DNA of 64,000 nt from Nocardia farcinica. GTDB lineage: Bacteria > Actinomycetota > Actinomycetes > Mycobacteriales > Mycobacteriaceae. Positions 44,473 to 55,891 of this stretch are shown here, piece by piece; the stretch's first letter is position 1, and every line of letters starts with the position of its first letter. Made by a program: the position numbers and the translations under genes. Under the pieces are notes generated by a model. That model saw only the letters and a program-made list of their open reading frames with translations. It did not search any database and was not told the DNA's origin. The stretch is taken from the NCBI RefSeq assembly GCF_001182745.1, contig NZ_LN868938.1, positions 3,584,763-3,648,762 on the forward strand, written 5' to 3'.

Positions 44473-45872
44473 GCGCGCCGCGCCCGAAAGCCCGACGGCG
44501 GCGGACGTTCTCGCTGCGCACCCGGGTGGCGGGCGCGGCGGCCGCGGGCGCGGTCATCATCGTCACGCTGCTCAGCGCGGTGGCGGTGCGCGCCATCGAA
44601 CGGATCAATCTGCAGCAGAGCGACCAGCAGTTGACGGTCGCCTCGCGGCTGGTGCTGATCGACCCGGTGATCGCCGTCGGCGTGCTCGGGCTCACCGGGC
44701 TCAACGACGACATGGCCGTCACCGTGCGCGACGGCGGGGCGGTGGTGGCCAGCAGCCCGGTGCGGTTGCCCGATCTGCCGACCGGCTCGCGCACGGTCAC
44801 CGTGTCCGGGACGCAGTACCGGGTGCTGACCACGACCGAGAACCAGCCGGCGGGACGCACCGTCTCCCTCGGCATTCCGGCCGACGAGGCCGCCCGGGTG
44901 ACCGCCGAACAGCAGCGCTGGGTGCTCGGCGGCGCGCTGCTCGCGGTCGCGGCGGCGGGCGCGCTCGGCTGGCTGCTGGCCGGGCGGGCCGTGCGGCCGA
45001 TCGTCGACCTCACCGAGCAGGTCGGTGCCCGCAGCGCCTTCGGGGCGGATGACGCGCGCCCGCCGGTGGACGGTTCGGGGGTGCGCGAGTCCGAGCAGCT
45101 GGCCGAGGCGGTGAACACCATGCTCGCGCGGGTGGACCAGGCCCAGGCCGAGACCGCGGCGGCGCTGGCGACCGCGCGTGACTTCGCCGCGGTCTCGGCC
45201 CACGAACTGCGCACCCCGCTGACCGCCATGCGTACCGACCTCGAGGTGCTGCGCACCCTGGACCTGAACGAGGAGCAGCGCGCGGAGATCCTGGCCGACC
45301 TGCAACGCAGCCAGGGCCGGGTGGAATCGACGCTGGCCGCCCTGGAACGACTCGCCACCGGCGACCTGACCCACGCGCGCGACCACGTCGACACCGACGT
45401 CGGCGAACTGTGCGATCAGGCGGCGCACGACGCCATGCGGCACTTCCCCGGCCTGACCGTGCGCATCGACACCGACGCCGACCTGGTGACCCGCGGTCTC
45501 CCGGCCGGGCTGCGGCTCGCGGTGGACAACGCGCTGGCCAACTCGGTCAAGCACGGCGGGGCCACCGAGGCGGTGGTCTCGGCTCACCGCGGCGCCGACG
45601 GCGGCATCGTGATCGCCGTCGACGACAACGGCCGCGGTATCCCCACCGACGAACGCGAGTTGGTGTTCCGCCGCTTCTTCCGCGGCAGCCAGGCCAGCAA
45701 GGGCGGGTCCGGTCTCGGGTTGGCACTGGTCGCCCAGCAGGCCCAATTGCACGGCGGACGGGCGTATTTCGACGACAGCCCGCTCGGCGGTGCGCGGTTG
45801 GTGCTGGAATTGCCGCAACCCGACCGCAATTCCGATCAGCACATCGATTCCGCCGGATTGCGTTCGCACTGA
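44469..45872 (+). CDS. prrB: sensor histidine kinase PrrB
   Basis: 467-residue membrane kinase partner of PrrA. Two membrane segments (about 20-42 and 155-175) flank a 110-residue extracellular domain; then HAMP, H-box [15 protein letters not shown]-box [12 protein letters not shown], and G-boxes VDDNGRGIP and GGSGLGLAL. All catalytic motifs are present. The start ATG 44469 overlaps the prrA stop. The PrrAB neighbourhood with accD3 and echA6 nearby agrees with M. tuberculosis gene order as remembered. Confidence 0.9.
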   Translation: MSAPRPKARRRRTFSLRTRVAGAAAAGAVIIVTLLSAVAVRAIERINLQQSDQQLTVASRLVLIDPVIAVGVLGLTGLNDDMAVTVRDGGAVVASSPVRLPDLPTGSRTVTVSGTQYRVLTTTENQPAGRTVSLGIPADEAARVTAEQQRWVLGGALLAVAAAGALGWLLAGRAVRPIVDLTEQVGARSAFGADDARPPVDGSGVRESEQLAEAVNTMLARVDQAQAETAAALATARDFAAVSAHELRTPLTAMRTDLEVLRTLDLNEEQRAEILADLQRSQGRVESTLAALERLATGDLTHARDHVDTDVGELCDQAAHDAMRHFPGLTVRIDTDADLVTRGLPAGLRLAVDNALANSVKHGGATEAVVSAHRGADGGIVIAVDDNGRGIPTDERELVFRRFFRGSQASKGGSGLGLALVAQQAQLHGGRAYFDDSPLGGARLVLELPQPDRNSDQHIDSAGLRSH

Positions 45873-45974
45873 GGATTTCCCGGCGCCGACTGCGCCGGCC
45901 AGCCGGGTGAGCCTCAGAGAACTCTCAGAGAAATCCCATGGCGGCGAATATCTCTCGCCCTAGGGTCGAAATCC

Positions 45975-47141
45975 GTGAGCAGACTTCGTGCCCGGTGGGC
46001 GGTCCTTGTCGTCGGAATTCTCGCCGCCGGGGCGGTCGGCGCGGTCGCGTGTACCCGCACCGATCCGCCGCCGACCGGCATCGCCCTGGTCGACACCGAT
46101 ACCGGCCCGACGGGCGCCCGCATCGCGCAGTCGCTGACCAAGGACGGCGGCGGATACGACTGGACCGTGGTCGAGCCCGGCGCCGCGAGCACCGCGGACT
46201 ACGCCGCGGTGATCACCCTGCCCGCCGACCTGACCACCGCGATGGGCTCGCTGGCAGGCCCGCAGCCGCAGCGCGCCAAGCTCACCGTGGCCACCCACGA
46301 GGACGCCGACCCGCACCTGGTCGACGGCGCCACCGCGGTGCTCACCAAACGGATCGGCGCCACCGGCGTTGATGCCGCCCTGACCGCGGTGGCCCAGGCC
46401 CGCACCCAGCTCACCGGCGTGCAGCTGACCGCGCAACTGTTGGGGGCCGGGGTGCAGGTCGCGGCCGCAGGCGCGGACCAGTTCAACGCCGGGGCGGAGC
46501 AGATGCTCGGATTCCTCGACTTCGCGAAGTCCGGCGCGGCCCAGCTCACCTCGGCCATCGAACTGCTGAACAGCACCGTCGCGGGTGCCACCGCGCAGGC
46601 CGAGCAGCTGGCCGCCGCCCTGGACAGCACCGGGGTCACCATCGCGCAGGTCGAGCAGTCCGCCCAGGCCGTGGGCAGCGGACTGGACCAGATCCTGCCG
46701 CTGCTGCGCGGCCTGCCGTTCGCGGTCGACCCGGCGCTGGCCGACATCATCGGCAAGCTGGAGGGGCTGCGCGCGCTGGCGGGCCAGGCCGGTTCGCAGT
46801 TGACCGGGATCGGCACGCTGGTGGGCGGATCGGTGGATCCGGACACCGATCTGGGCACCCTGTTGCGCACGGTGGTCGACCGTCTCACCGCCGCGAGCGC
46901 CCAGCTCACCCAGGGTGCGGAGCTGGCCGCCGGCCTGCCGCAGCTGGCCGAGCAGGGCGGCGCGCAGTTGATCGACGCGATGGGTCAGCTCACCGGTGGG
47001 GTCGAGCAGTTGCAGACCATCGTCACCAACCTGGGCACCCAGACGGGAAAGGCGATGGACGCACTGCCGGTGCGCAGCAGCGCCCAGCAGTCCGCCATCG
47101 CCTCGGCGTTGACCGATCCGGTCGAGATCGTCCGGGAGTGA
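45975..47141 (+). CDS. YhgE/Pip-like extracellular domain protein lacking the C-terminal membrane region
   Basis: 388 residues. A hydrophobic segment at 8-25 ends at Cys26 (imperfect lipobox), followed by an IALVDTDTGPTG region and a long helical, heptad-like domain rich in Gln and Ala, as in the ectodomain of YhgE/Pip (phage infection protein) family members. Full-length relatives continue after a DPV motif into a membrane domain of several helices; here the protein stops at ALTDPVEIVRE. So it is a naturally short form or a truncated gene. Start GTG 45975. It follows prrB by about 100 bases. Confidence 0.6.
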   Translation: MSRLRARWAVLVVGILAAGAVGAVACTRTDPPPTGIALVDTDTGPTGARIAQSLTKDGGGYDWTVVEPGAASTADYAAVITLPADLTTAMGSLAGPQPQRAKLTVATHEDADPHLVDGATAVLTKRIGATGVDAALTAVAQARTQLTGVQLTAQLLGAGVQVAAAGADQFNAGAEQMLGFLDFAKSGAAQLTSAIELLNSTVAGATAQAEQLAAALDSTGVTIAQVEQSAQAVGSGLDQILPLLRGLPFAVDPALADIIGKLEGLRALAGQAGSQLTGIGTLVGGSVDPDTDLGTLLRTVVDRLTAASAQLTQGAELAAGLPQLAEQGGAQLIDAMGQLTGGVEQLQTIVTNLGTQTGKAMDALPVRSSAQQSAIASALTDPVEIVRE

Positions 47142-47170
47142 CCCCGGCACGATCTCAGGGGGTTCCTGGC

Positions 47171-48319
47171 TCAGAGGTGGCTGATGTCGGACCAGCCCGC
47201 GACCTCGGCCGGCTTGCGCGGGCCGGGGCCGGTGTAGATGGCGGCCGGGCGGACCAGCTTGCCCAGCTGCTTCTGCTCCAGGATGTGCGCGCACCAGCCC
47301 GCGGTGCGGCCGCAGGTGAACATCGCGGGCATCATGTGCGCGGGCACCTCGGCGAAATCGAGGATGACCGCGGCCCAGAACTCGACGTTGGTCTCGATCG
47401 CGCGATCCGGGCGGCGCTCCCGCAGCTCGGCGAGCGCGGCCTGCTCGAGCGCCGCGGCCACCTCGTAGCGCGGCGCGCCGAGGCGCTGGGCGGTGGCGCG
47501 CAGCACGCGGGCGCGCGGGTCCTCGGCCCGGTACACCCGGTGGCCGAAGCCCATCAGCTTCTCCTTGCGGTCGAGGATGCCCTTGACCAGCGCGCGGGCG
47601 TCGCCGGTCTTCTCGACCTCCTCGATCATCGGGAGCACGCGGGCGGGGGCGCCGCCGTGCAGCGGGCCCGACATCGCGCCGATCGCGCCGGACAGCGAGG
47701 CCGCCACGTCGGCGCCGGTGGAGGCGATGACGCGGGCGGTGAAGGTGGAGGCGTTCATGCCGTGCTCGGCGGCGGAGACCCAGTAGGCGTCGATGGCCTC
47801 GATGTGTCGCGGGTCCGGGTCACCCTTCCAGCGGGTCATGAACCGCTCGGTGACGGTGTTGCACTCGTCGATCTTCTTCTGCGGCACGGCGGGCTGGTAG
47901 ATGCCGCGCGCGGACTGCGCGACATAGGACAGCGCCATCACCGAGGCGCGCGCGAGATTCTCGCGGGCGGTCTGGTCGTCGATGTCGAGCAGCGGCTGGT
48001 AGCCCCAGATCGGCGCGAGCATGGCCAGGCCGGCCTGCACGTCGACGCGCACGTCGCCGGTGTGCACCGGCAGCGGGAACGGCTCGGCGGGCGGCAGGCC
48101 GTGACCGAACTCGCCGTCGACCAGCAGCGCCCACACATCGCCGAAGGTCACTCGGCTACCGACCAGATCCTCGATGTCGACGCCGCGGTAGCGCAGCGCG
48201 CCGCCGTCCTTGTCCGGTTCGGCGATGTCGGTGGTGAAGGCCACCACGCCCTCGAGACCGCTGACGAAATCGCTGGGTACGGTGGCCTGTCCACCGGGAA
48301 CCGCGGGGCTGGTAGTCAT
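47171..48319 (-). CDS. citA: citrate synthase 2 (CitA type)
   Basis: 382-residue short-form citrate synthase, counterpart of M. tuberculosis CitA (Rv0889c). The His and Asp catalytic regions are present ([34 protein letters not shown]) together with [14 protein letters not shown]. Condenses oxaloacetate and acetyl-CoA; a methylcitrate role cannot be excluded. Start ATG 48319. It converges on the YhgE-like gene and diverges from pdxH. A second, full-length citrate synthase gene lies at 49740-51041. Confidence 0.9.
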   Translation of the reverse strand: MTTSPAVPGGQATVPSDFVSGLEGVVAFTTDIAEPDKDGGALRYRGVDIEDLVGSRVTFGDVWALLVDGEFGHGLPPAEPFPLPVHTGDVRVDVQAGLAMLAPIWGYQPLLDIDDQTARENLARASVMALSYVAQSARGIYQPAVPQKKIDECNTVTERFMTRWKGDPDPRHIEAIDAYWVSAAEHGMNASTFTARVIASTGADVAASLSGAIGAMSGPLHGGAPARVLPMIEEVEKTGDARALVKGILDRKEKLMGFGHRVYRAEDPRARVLRATAQRLGAPRYEVAAALEQAALAELRERRPDRAIETNVEFWAAVILDFAEVPAHMMPAMFTCGRTAGWCAHILEQKQLGKLVRPAAIYTGPGPRKPAEVAGWSDISHL

Positions 48320-48441
48320 GGTGTCGACTCTCCTTGCACTTCGGGTCGCATGAGTTCTCGCCGAGGGGGGTGGTGTTTCGCCGAGCACATGCCGATCACC
48401 AAAACCTTATCCCGCTGCTACCGCGGAGTAACGTCAGCCCC

Positions 48442-49197
48442 ATGCGTGACCTGGACAATTCGGCGCCGCGCGCGGACCGGCCCGCCTCCGAGGCCGAGCA
48501 CCGGGCGGCCCTGCGGCGGGTGGCCGCGGACCTGGCGGCCATGCGCGTCGACTACGGCGGCGTGCCCTCCGGTTCGGGCGAGGACGTCGATCTCGACGAG
48601 GCGTGGCTGGCCGGTGGCTGGGAACCGTTGCTGCGCAACTGGATCGAGCAGGCCACCGCGGTCGACATCGCCGAGCCCAACGCGATGGTGCTGGCGACCG
48701 TCGCGGTGGTGGCCGGGGTGCCCCGGCCCGCGTCCAGAACCGTACTGTGTAAAGGGCTCTCGCCCGAGGGTGTGACTTTTTACACGAACTACGACTCGGC
48801 GAAGGGCACCCAGCTGGCCGCGGTGCCCTATGCCGCGGCCACCTTCGTCTGGCCCGCGCTGGGCAGGCAGGTGCACCTGCGCGGACCGGTCGAGCGGACC
48901 TCGGCCGAGCAGACCGCGGTCTACTGGCGCTCCCGGCCGCGCGACTCCCAGCTCGGCGCCTGGGCCTCCCAGCAGTCGAGGCCGATCGACTCCCGCGCGG
49001 CGCTGGACCGGGCGTTGGCCGAGGTCACCGCCCGGTTCGCCGGGGTCGACGAGATCCCGGTGCCGCCGCACTGGGGTGGTTATCTGCTGCGGCCGGAGCA
49101 GGTGGAGTTCTGGCAGGGGCGGCGCGGGCGGCTGCACAACCGGCTGCTGGTGCGGGTCGCGGGCGAGCGGATGACGGTCGAACGGCTTCAGCCCTGA
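48442..49197 (+). CDS. pdxH: pyridoxamine 5'-phosphate oxidase
   Basis: 251-residue FMN enzyme making pyridoxal 5'-phosphate. The FMN/substrate blocks [31 protein letters not shown] and [17 protein letters not shown] are typical, as is the C-terminal RLHNRLLVR in place of the usual RLHDR. The N-terminus is about 30 residues longer than in E. coli PdxH. Start ATG 48442. It lies between the two citrate synthase genes; several PLP enzymes occur in the window (SerC, the decarboxylase) but no direct link is implied. Confidence 0.88.
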   Translation: MRDLDNSAPRADRPASEAEHRAALRRVAADLAAMRVDYGGVPSGSGEDVDLDEAWLAGGWEPLLRNWIEQATAVDIAEPNAMVLATVAVVAGVPRPASRTVLCKGLSPEGVTFYTNYDSAKGTQLAAVPYAAATFVWPALGRQVHLRGPVERTSAEQTAVYWRSRPRDSQLGAWASQQSRPIDSRAALDRALAEVTARFAGVDEIPVPPHWGGYLLRPEQVEFWQGRRGRLHNRLLVRVAGERMTVERLQP

Positions 49198-49739
49198 TCC
49201 AGCGCGTGATATTTCCCACGGTTTCGGCCGCGGCCGGGCCGGGTACCGCTGGGCGGCGAATCCGGCGACCGGCGCCGCACCGGCCGTTCGCGCGGGTGGG
49301 CTGCCGGGGCGACGACCGACCCGGCCGACACCGCGACGCGCACCCGGGCGCGGGGCCCGCGGGGAGCGGGTCACCCCGGCCCGGCGGCGGGGCACCGGAG
49401 CCTTTCCGACATTCGGCGACATGCCGATGACCAGGCAGATCGGGCCGTGCGCCGCCACTCACCGGCCCGCGCCGCCAATTGTGCGGCCGACCAGGCGAGT
49501 TCGAGCCCGACCGGGCCCCCGACCCGCGCTCCGCACCGGGCTCCGCGTGACCACCGCGCCGAGCGACCCACGGGCGAATCGGGGGGTCGCGAACGTGCCG
49601 CGACCACCCCGCGAGGAAAATCGGCACTGCGCCCCCTCATGCCGGGCGGGCGCATGTCAGCGACTAGCGTCTAGGTAATCGCACCGCCGTGCCGACCGCA
49701 CTTCGATGCCGACGGTCCTAGCCTGAGAGGGATCCTTCC
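49198..49739. other. 540-base gene-free region before gltA
   Basis: No gene with coding character is visible; long frames on both strands are Arg/Pro-rich bias products. The last 80 bases (CTAGCGTCTAGGTAATCGC around 49665-49683) are AT-richer and probably hold the gltA promoter. Unusually long for a gap between core genes, but I see no RNA structure I can name. Confidence 0.45.
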
Positions 49740-51041
49740 GTGCCCGAGAACCACATCGACGACGCCAAGCCGGTACTGAGTTACCCGGGCGGCGAATACG
49801 CCATGACGATCACCGAGGCCACCGAGGGCAACCACGGTATCGATCTGGGCAAAATGCTGGCCAGCACCGGATACGTCACCTACGACCCGGGCTTCATGAA
49901 CACCGCCCCCACCAAGTCGGCGATCACCTACATCGACGGTGAGGCGGGCATCCTGCGCTACCGCGGCTACCCGATCGAGCAGCTGGCCGACTCCTCGACC
50001 TTCATCGAGGTCAGCTACCTGCTGATCTACGGCGAGCTACCCACCCAGGCCCAGCTCGACGACTTCACCGACCGGATCCGCCGCCACACCCTGCTGCACG
50101 AGGACCTCAAGCGGTTCTTCGACGGCTTCCCGCGCAACGCGCACCCCATGCCGGTGCTCTCCTCGGCGGTCAACGCGCTGTCGGCCTACTACCAGGACTC
50201 GCTGGACCCGCGCGACCCCGAGCAGGTCGAGCTGTCCACCATCCGCCTGCTGGCCAAGCTGCCCACCATCGCGGCCTACTCCTACAAGAAGTCGGTCGGC
50301 CAGCCGTTCCTCTACCCGGACAACTCGCTGACCCTGGTGGAGAACTTCCTGCGGATGACCTTCGGTTTCCCGGCCGAGCCCTACGAGGTCGATCCCGAGG
50401 TCGCGGCCGCGCTGGACATGCTGCTGATCCTGCACGCCGATCACGAGCAGAACTGTTCCACCTCCACCGTGCGCCTGGTCGGCTCCTCGGACGCCAACCT
50501 GTTCACCTCGGTCTCCGGCGGTATCAACGCGCTGTGGGGCCCGCTGCACGGCGGCGCGAACCAGGCCGTGCTGGAGATGCTCGACGACATCAAGGCCCAG
50601 GGCGGTGACGTCAAGGAGTTCATCCGCAAGGTCAAGAACAAGGAAGACGGCGTGAAGCTGATGGGCTTCGGGCACCGCGTCTACCGCAACTACGACCCGC
50701 GCGCCGCCATCGCCAAGAAGCACGCCGACAACATCCTGCGCAAGCTGGGCGGCGACGACGAGCTGTTCGAGATCGCCCAGGCGCTGGAGGAGGCCGCGCT
50801 GACCGACGACTACTTCGTCGAGCGTCGCCTGTACCCGAACGTCGACTTCTACACCGGCGTCATCTACAAGGCGATGGGCTTCCCCACCCGGATGTTCACC
50901 GTGCTGTTCGCGATGGGCCGGCTGCCGGGCTGGATCGCGCACTGGCGCGAGATGCACAGCGAGCCGCTGAAGATCGGCCGCCCGCGACAGATCTACACCG
51001 GGTATGGTGCGCGCGACTACAGCCGGATCACCGAACGCTGA
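49740..51041 (+). CDS. gltA: citrate synthase
   Basis: 433-residue type II-like citrate synthase, counterpart of M. tuberculosis GltA2 (Rv0896). Catalytic regions: LHADHEQNCSTSTVR, ALWGPLHGGANQ and LYPNVDFYTGVIYKAMG, plus [14 protein letters not shown]. The primary TCA-cycle citrate synthase. Start GTG 49740 with GAGAGGGA upstream. An FKBP gene follows 34 bases downstream. Confidence 0.95.
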   Translation: MPENHIDDAKPVLSYPGGEYAMTITEATEGNHGIDLGKMLASTGYVTYDPGFMNTAPTKSAITYIDGEAGILRYRGYPIEQLADSSTFIEVSYLLIYGELPTQAQLDDFTDRIRRHTLLHEDLKRFFDGFPRNAHPMPVLSSAVNALSAYYQDSLDPRDPEQVELSTIRLLAKLPTIAAYSYKKSVGQPFLYPDNSLTLVENFLRMTFGFPAEPYEVDPEVAAALDMLLILHADHEQNCSTSTVRLVGSSDANLFTSVSGGINALWGPLHGGANQAVLEMLDDIKAQGGDVKEFIRKVKNKEDGVKLMGFGHRVYRNYDPRAAIAKKHADNILRKLGGDDELFEIAQALEEAALTDDYFVERRLYPNVDFYTGVIYKAMGFPTRMFTVLFAMGRLPGWIAHWREMHSEPLKIGRPRQIYTGYGARDYSRITER

Positions 51042-51075
51042 ATCAATTCACATCAACTATCGAAGGGGATAGCGA

Positions 51076-51435
51076 ATGACCAAGCCGGTAGTCGAATTCC
51101 AGGCGGGCCCGCCGCCGACCGAGCTCGTCGTCAAGGACATCATCGTCGGTGAGGGCAAGGAGGCCGTGCCCGGCGGCACCGTCGAGGTGCACTACGTGGG
51201 CGTCGAATTCGATACCGGCGAGGAATTCGACTCGTCCTGGAGCCGTGGCGAGTCGATCACCTTCCCGCTGCGCGGCCTGATCCAGGGCTGGCAGGACGGC
51301 ATCCCGGGCATGAAGGTGGGCGGCCGCCGTCAGCTGACCATCCCGCCGGAGCTGGCCTACGGCCCGGCCGGGTCGGGGCACAAGCTCTCGGGCAAGACCC
51401 TGGTCTTCGTGATCGATCTGCTCAACGCCAACTGA
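51076..51435 (+). CDS. FKBP-type peptidyl-prolyl cis-trans isomerase
   Basis: 119-residue single-domain cytosolic FKBP. Conserved pocket residues occur in VEVHYVGVEFDTGEEFDSSW, LIQGWQDGIPGMKVGGRR, IPPELAYG and LVFVIDLL. A folding catalyst; the partner is unknown. Start ATG 51076 behind GAAGGGGAT. A GC-rich terminator follows. Confidence 0.93.
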   Translation: MTKPVVEFQAGPPPTELVVKDIIVGEGKEAVPGGTVEVHYVGVEFDTGEEFDSSWSRGESITFPLRGLIQGWQDGIPGMKVGGRRQLTIPPELAYGPAGSGHKLSGKTLVFVIDLLNAN

Positions 51436-51449
51436 GCCGAGCACGCCGC

Positions 51450-51483
51450 ACGGCCCGCGCTCCCGTCCGGGGGCGCGGGCCGT
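51450..51483. terminator. hairpin between converging genes
   Basis: ACGGCCCGCGC (51450-51460) pairs perfectly with GCGCGGGCCGT (51473-51483) over 11 bp. It lies between the FKBP gene (+) and the leftward hypothetical gene. Confidence 0.6.
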
Positions 51484-51489
51484 CGTCGT

Positions 51490-53464
<1,975 letters not shown>

Positions 53465-53646
53465 CACCGGACGTTCCCGCGGCGTCGGCACCCGTGAAGG
53501 GTCCGGCGCCGCAAGCATTTCCGTGGCATCGGTGCGCCGACGAACATCTATACCCCCCAGTGAAATCCACAAACATTAGCGCTTTCTTCGCCACTTCGCG
53601 GATTATTCCGCCGCGTGTCTTGCCTCGAGACCCAGTTGTGTGCACT

Positions 53647-53661
53647 ACTGTTGCCAACAGT
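53647..53661. promoter_or_regulatory. 15-bp perfect palindrome upstream of sepH
   Basis: ACTGTTG-C-CAACAGT lies 38 bases before the sepH start. It may be a dimeric repressor or activator site, or a stem in the leader. A TTGTGT hexamer about 53637-53642 could be part of the promoter. Confidence 0.35.
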
Positions 53662-53698
53662 GGGCGGTGTCGCGAGTCGACGCGATAAGGAGGTTGCG

Positions 53699-54682
53699 GT
53701 GCGTGAACTTCGTGTGATCGGGTTGACGCCCGACTCCACGCACATCGTGTGTGTCGACACCGAGTCCGGCCAGAAGTTCCGGCTCCCCGCCGATGACAAG
53801 CTTCGCGCCGCGGCGCGCGGCGACCTTGCCCGGTTCGGCCAGATCGAGATCGAAACGGAGGCGTCCATGCGCCCTCGCGATATTCAGGCCCGCATCCGGG
53901 CCGGCGCGTCCGTCGAGCAGGTGACCGCCGAGTCGGGGATGCCCGCCGCGCGCGTCGAGCGATTCGCCTACCCGGTCCTGTTGGAGCGGGCGCGGGCGGC
54001 CGAACTGGCCCAGAAGGCGCATCCGGTGCGTGCCGACGGCCCCGCCGTGGAGACCCTGATCGAGGTGGTGACCGCGGCCTTCACCGAGCGCGGGCACACG
54101 CTCGAGAACGCCGAGTGGGACGCCTGGAAGGACGAGAAGGGCTTCTGGATCGCCCAGTTGCAGTGGCAGAACGGCCGTTCCGAGATCGCCGCGCACTGGC
54201 GCTACCAGCCCGATGCGCACGGCGGCACGGTCGCACCGCTGGACGATCCGGCCGCCGACCTGATCGATCCGGACTTCGGGCGCGCGCTGCGCGGATTGGC
54301 GACGATCCTGCCGACCGAGCCCGAGCCCGAGCCGGCCGGGCCCGCCGAGCCGGTCGTGGAGCCGCGCGAGTCCGCCGCTGCCCCGGTCCGCCCCGCCCAG
54401 CCGGTGGTGGAGGAGTACTTCGAGAAGCGCGCCGTCGCCGCGGGTGGCGGTGCCGCGGCCATTCCGGCGGCGCCGGTGGCCGGGTCCGCGGGTGCGGTCG
54501 AGCCTGCGACGGCCGCGGCCACCGCGGACGCGGCCGCCAAGGCTCCGGCCGCCGACGCGACGCCCGAGCCCGCCGAGAAGGAACAGAAGGCACCGGCCAA
54601 GCCGGCGCGCGCCAAGCGCGGCAAGGCGCCCATGCCCTCCTGGGAGGACGTGTTGCTCGGGGTGCGCAGCTCCGGCCACTGA
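53699..54682 (+). CDS. sepH: cell division protein SepH
   Basis: 327-residue actinobacterial septation protein. Residues 1-170 form the DUF3071 domain with a helix-turn-helix-like part (RIRAGASVEQVTAESGMP). The rest is a disordered Pro/Ala/Glu-rich linker ending in the conserved MPSWEDVLLGV tail. In Streptomyces and mycobacteria SepH binds FtsZ and promotes its assembly at septa. Start GTG 53699 with a perfect AAGGAGG upstream. Neighbours serC and the rRNA methylase match the M. tuberculosis Rv0881-Rv0884c segment as remembered. Confidence 0.9.
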   Translation: MRELRVIGLTPDSTHIVCVDTESGQKFRLPADDKLRAAARGDLARFGQIEIETEASMRPRDIQARIRAGASVEQVTAESGMPAARVERFAYPVLLERARAAELAQKAHPVRADGPAVETLIEVVTAAFTERGHTLENAEWDAWKDEKGFWIAQLQWQNGRSEIAAHWRYQPDAHGGTVAPLDDPAADLIDPDFGRALRGLATILPTEPEPEPAGPAEPVVEPRESAAAPVRPAQPVVEEYFEKRAVAAGGGAAAIPAAPVAGSAGAVEPATAAATADAAAKAPAADATPEPAEKEQKAPAKPARAKRGKAPMPSWEDVLLGVRSSGH

Positions 54683-54840
54683 GCGGTGGCGGCACTCCCT
54701 TCCTCGGCACCGCGTGGATAACGATCCGGGCTGTTCGCGGTCCATTTTCCGGAGTGTCCGATTTTCCGGCACGTACCGTGGACACGTACGGTAGCGGAGA
54801 GTTCGCGAGGTGACTCGCGCAGCGATCGGAGGTGCCGGAA

Positions 54841-55581
54841 ATGTTGTCCAGAGCCTCAACCGTTTGGTACGTCGACGCCGCCGACCCGCTGGCCGTGCTG
54901 CGTGCGAATCCCGATCCGGATCCCGGTGCGGCCCAGGCGCTCGCCAAGCAGCTGCACGAGGACTACGACGTGGTGCCGAAGATGGTCGGCACACTGGCCG
55001 GGTGCGCGGGCCCGGACGCCGACGAGGTCTACATCGGTTGCTATCCCGGCGTCACGGTGGTGTGCTCGCGGCAGGTGCGCCTGCCGAGGCCGACCGCGCT
55101 GCCGGAGTTGCTGATCCGCCCGCTGGCCTCCGAGCAGACCTACCTGGTGGCGTTCGACGTCACGATGGGCTGGGGGGCGTTCGCACAGTGGGAGCGCGGC
55201 GAATTCCGTCGCGCGTTCTCCTCCTCGCGGGTGAACATCCTCGAGGACGAGGGACTGCCGCTGGTGTGGGAGCGGCCGTTCTGGGCGGGGGAGCACCCGG
55301 TGCAGTGGCGCGCGGGCGAGCTGCCCGACCCGCAGTGCCTGCCGTTCGATCCGCCGGATTTCGCCGACGCCGCCAACAACGAGTGGCTGGGCTTCCACTA
55401 CCGCGCGCCCGCGGCCGAGGGCGCGCTCGTGCCCGGCGACGTCGCGGTCTGCGGGTTCACCCTGGTGCCCAAGGGGCAGACGCTCACCGACGACGCACCC
55501 GACGACCCCGCCCCGCACTCACCGCCCCGCCCACAGCGGCGCGGGCTGCGCGGCTGGCTGCGCGGTGACCACTCGGGCTGA
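54841..55581 (+). CDS. conserved actinobacterial protein (DUF6928-like)
   Basis: 246-residue soluble protein with no known function. Conserved-looking features: ASTVWYVDAADPLAVLRANP at the N-terminus, VYIGCYPGVTVVCS, SRVNILEDEGLPLVWERPFW and NEWLGFHYR. The C-terminal 35 residues are Pro/Arg-rich and probably disordered. Start ATG 54841 behind GGAGG; GTG 54832 overlaps that site and is less likely. The DUF number is from memory. Confidence 0.65.
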   Translation: MLSRASTVWYVDAADPLAVLRANPDPDPGAAQALAKQLHEDYDVVPKMVGTLAGCAGPDADEVYIGCYPGVTVVCSRQVRLPRPTALPELLIRPLASEQTYLVAFDVTMGWGAFAQWERGEFRRAFSSSRVNILEDEGLPLVWERPFWAGEHPVQWRAGELPDPQCLPFDPPDFADAANNEWLGFHYRAPAAEGALVPGDVAVCGFTLVPKGQTLTDDAPDDPAPHSPPRPQRRGLRGWLRGDHSG

Positions 55582-55589
55582 TCCCCGCA

Positions 55590-55880
55590 TCACAGCGCGG
55601 CGAGACCGGCGATGATCAATCCGAGCCAACCGAGTCCGACGCCCACCGCGCAGCCGAGCAGCACCCAGCGGGTGACCGGGGTGTGCCGCCAGCGCCACGC
55701 CGTCGGCGCCGCGCCGCCGACGGCGATCAGGTTGATCAGCACCGCCAGCGCCGGATGCACCTGCGCCAGCGCGGCGCCGAACGCGTACACCGCGACGGTG
55801 GCCGGCGCGGCGACGAGCACCGTCACGGTGATGCCCGCCGCCCACGGGGTGGGGTCCTGCACCGGCGGATTCTCGGTCAT
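55590..55880 (-). CDS. DUF2537 family small membrane protein
   Basis: 96 residues with three hydrophobic helices (about 12-33, 40-55 and 72-93) linked by a conserved WRWRHTPVTRWVLLG segment. A conserved mycolic-acid actinobacterial family of unknown function. Start ATG 55880 with GAGGGG upstream; an ATG at 55895 overlaps the stop of the upstream methylase gene as ATGA but has no ribosome-binding site. Coupled to the methylase gene. Confidence 0.75.
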   Translation of the reverse strand: MTENPPVQDPTPWAAGITVTVLVAAPATVAVYAFGAALAQVHPALAVLINLIAVGGAAPTAWRWRHTPVTRWVLLGCAVGVGLGWLGLIIAGLAAL

Positions 55881-55891
55881 GGTCACGCCCC

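Noticed and set aside
46199..46909. Minus-strand frame inside the YhgE-like gene
   Set aside because: Shadow of a Gln/Ala-rich coding region on the plus strand.
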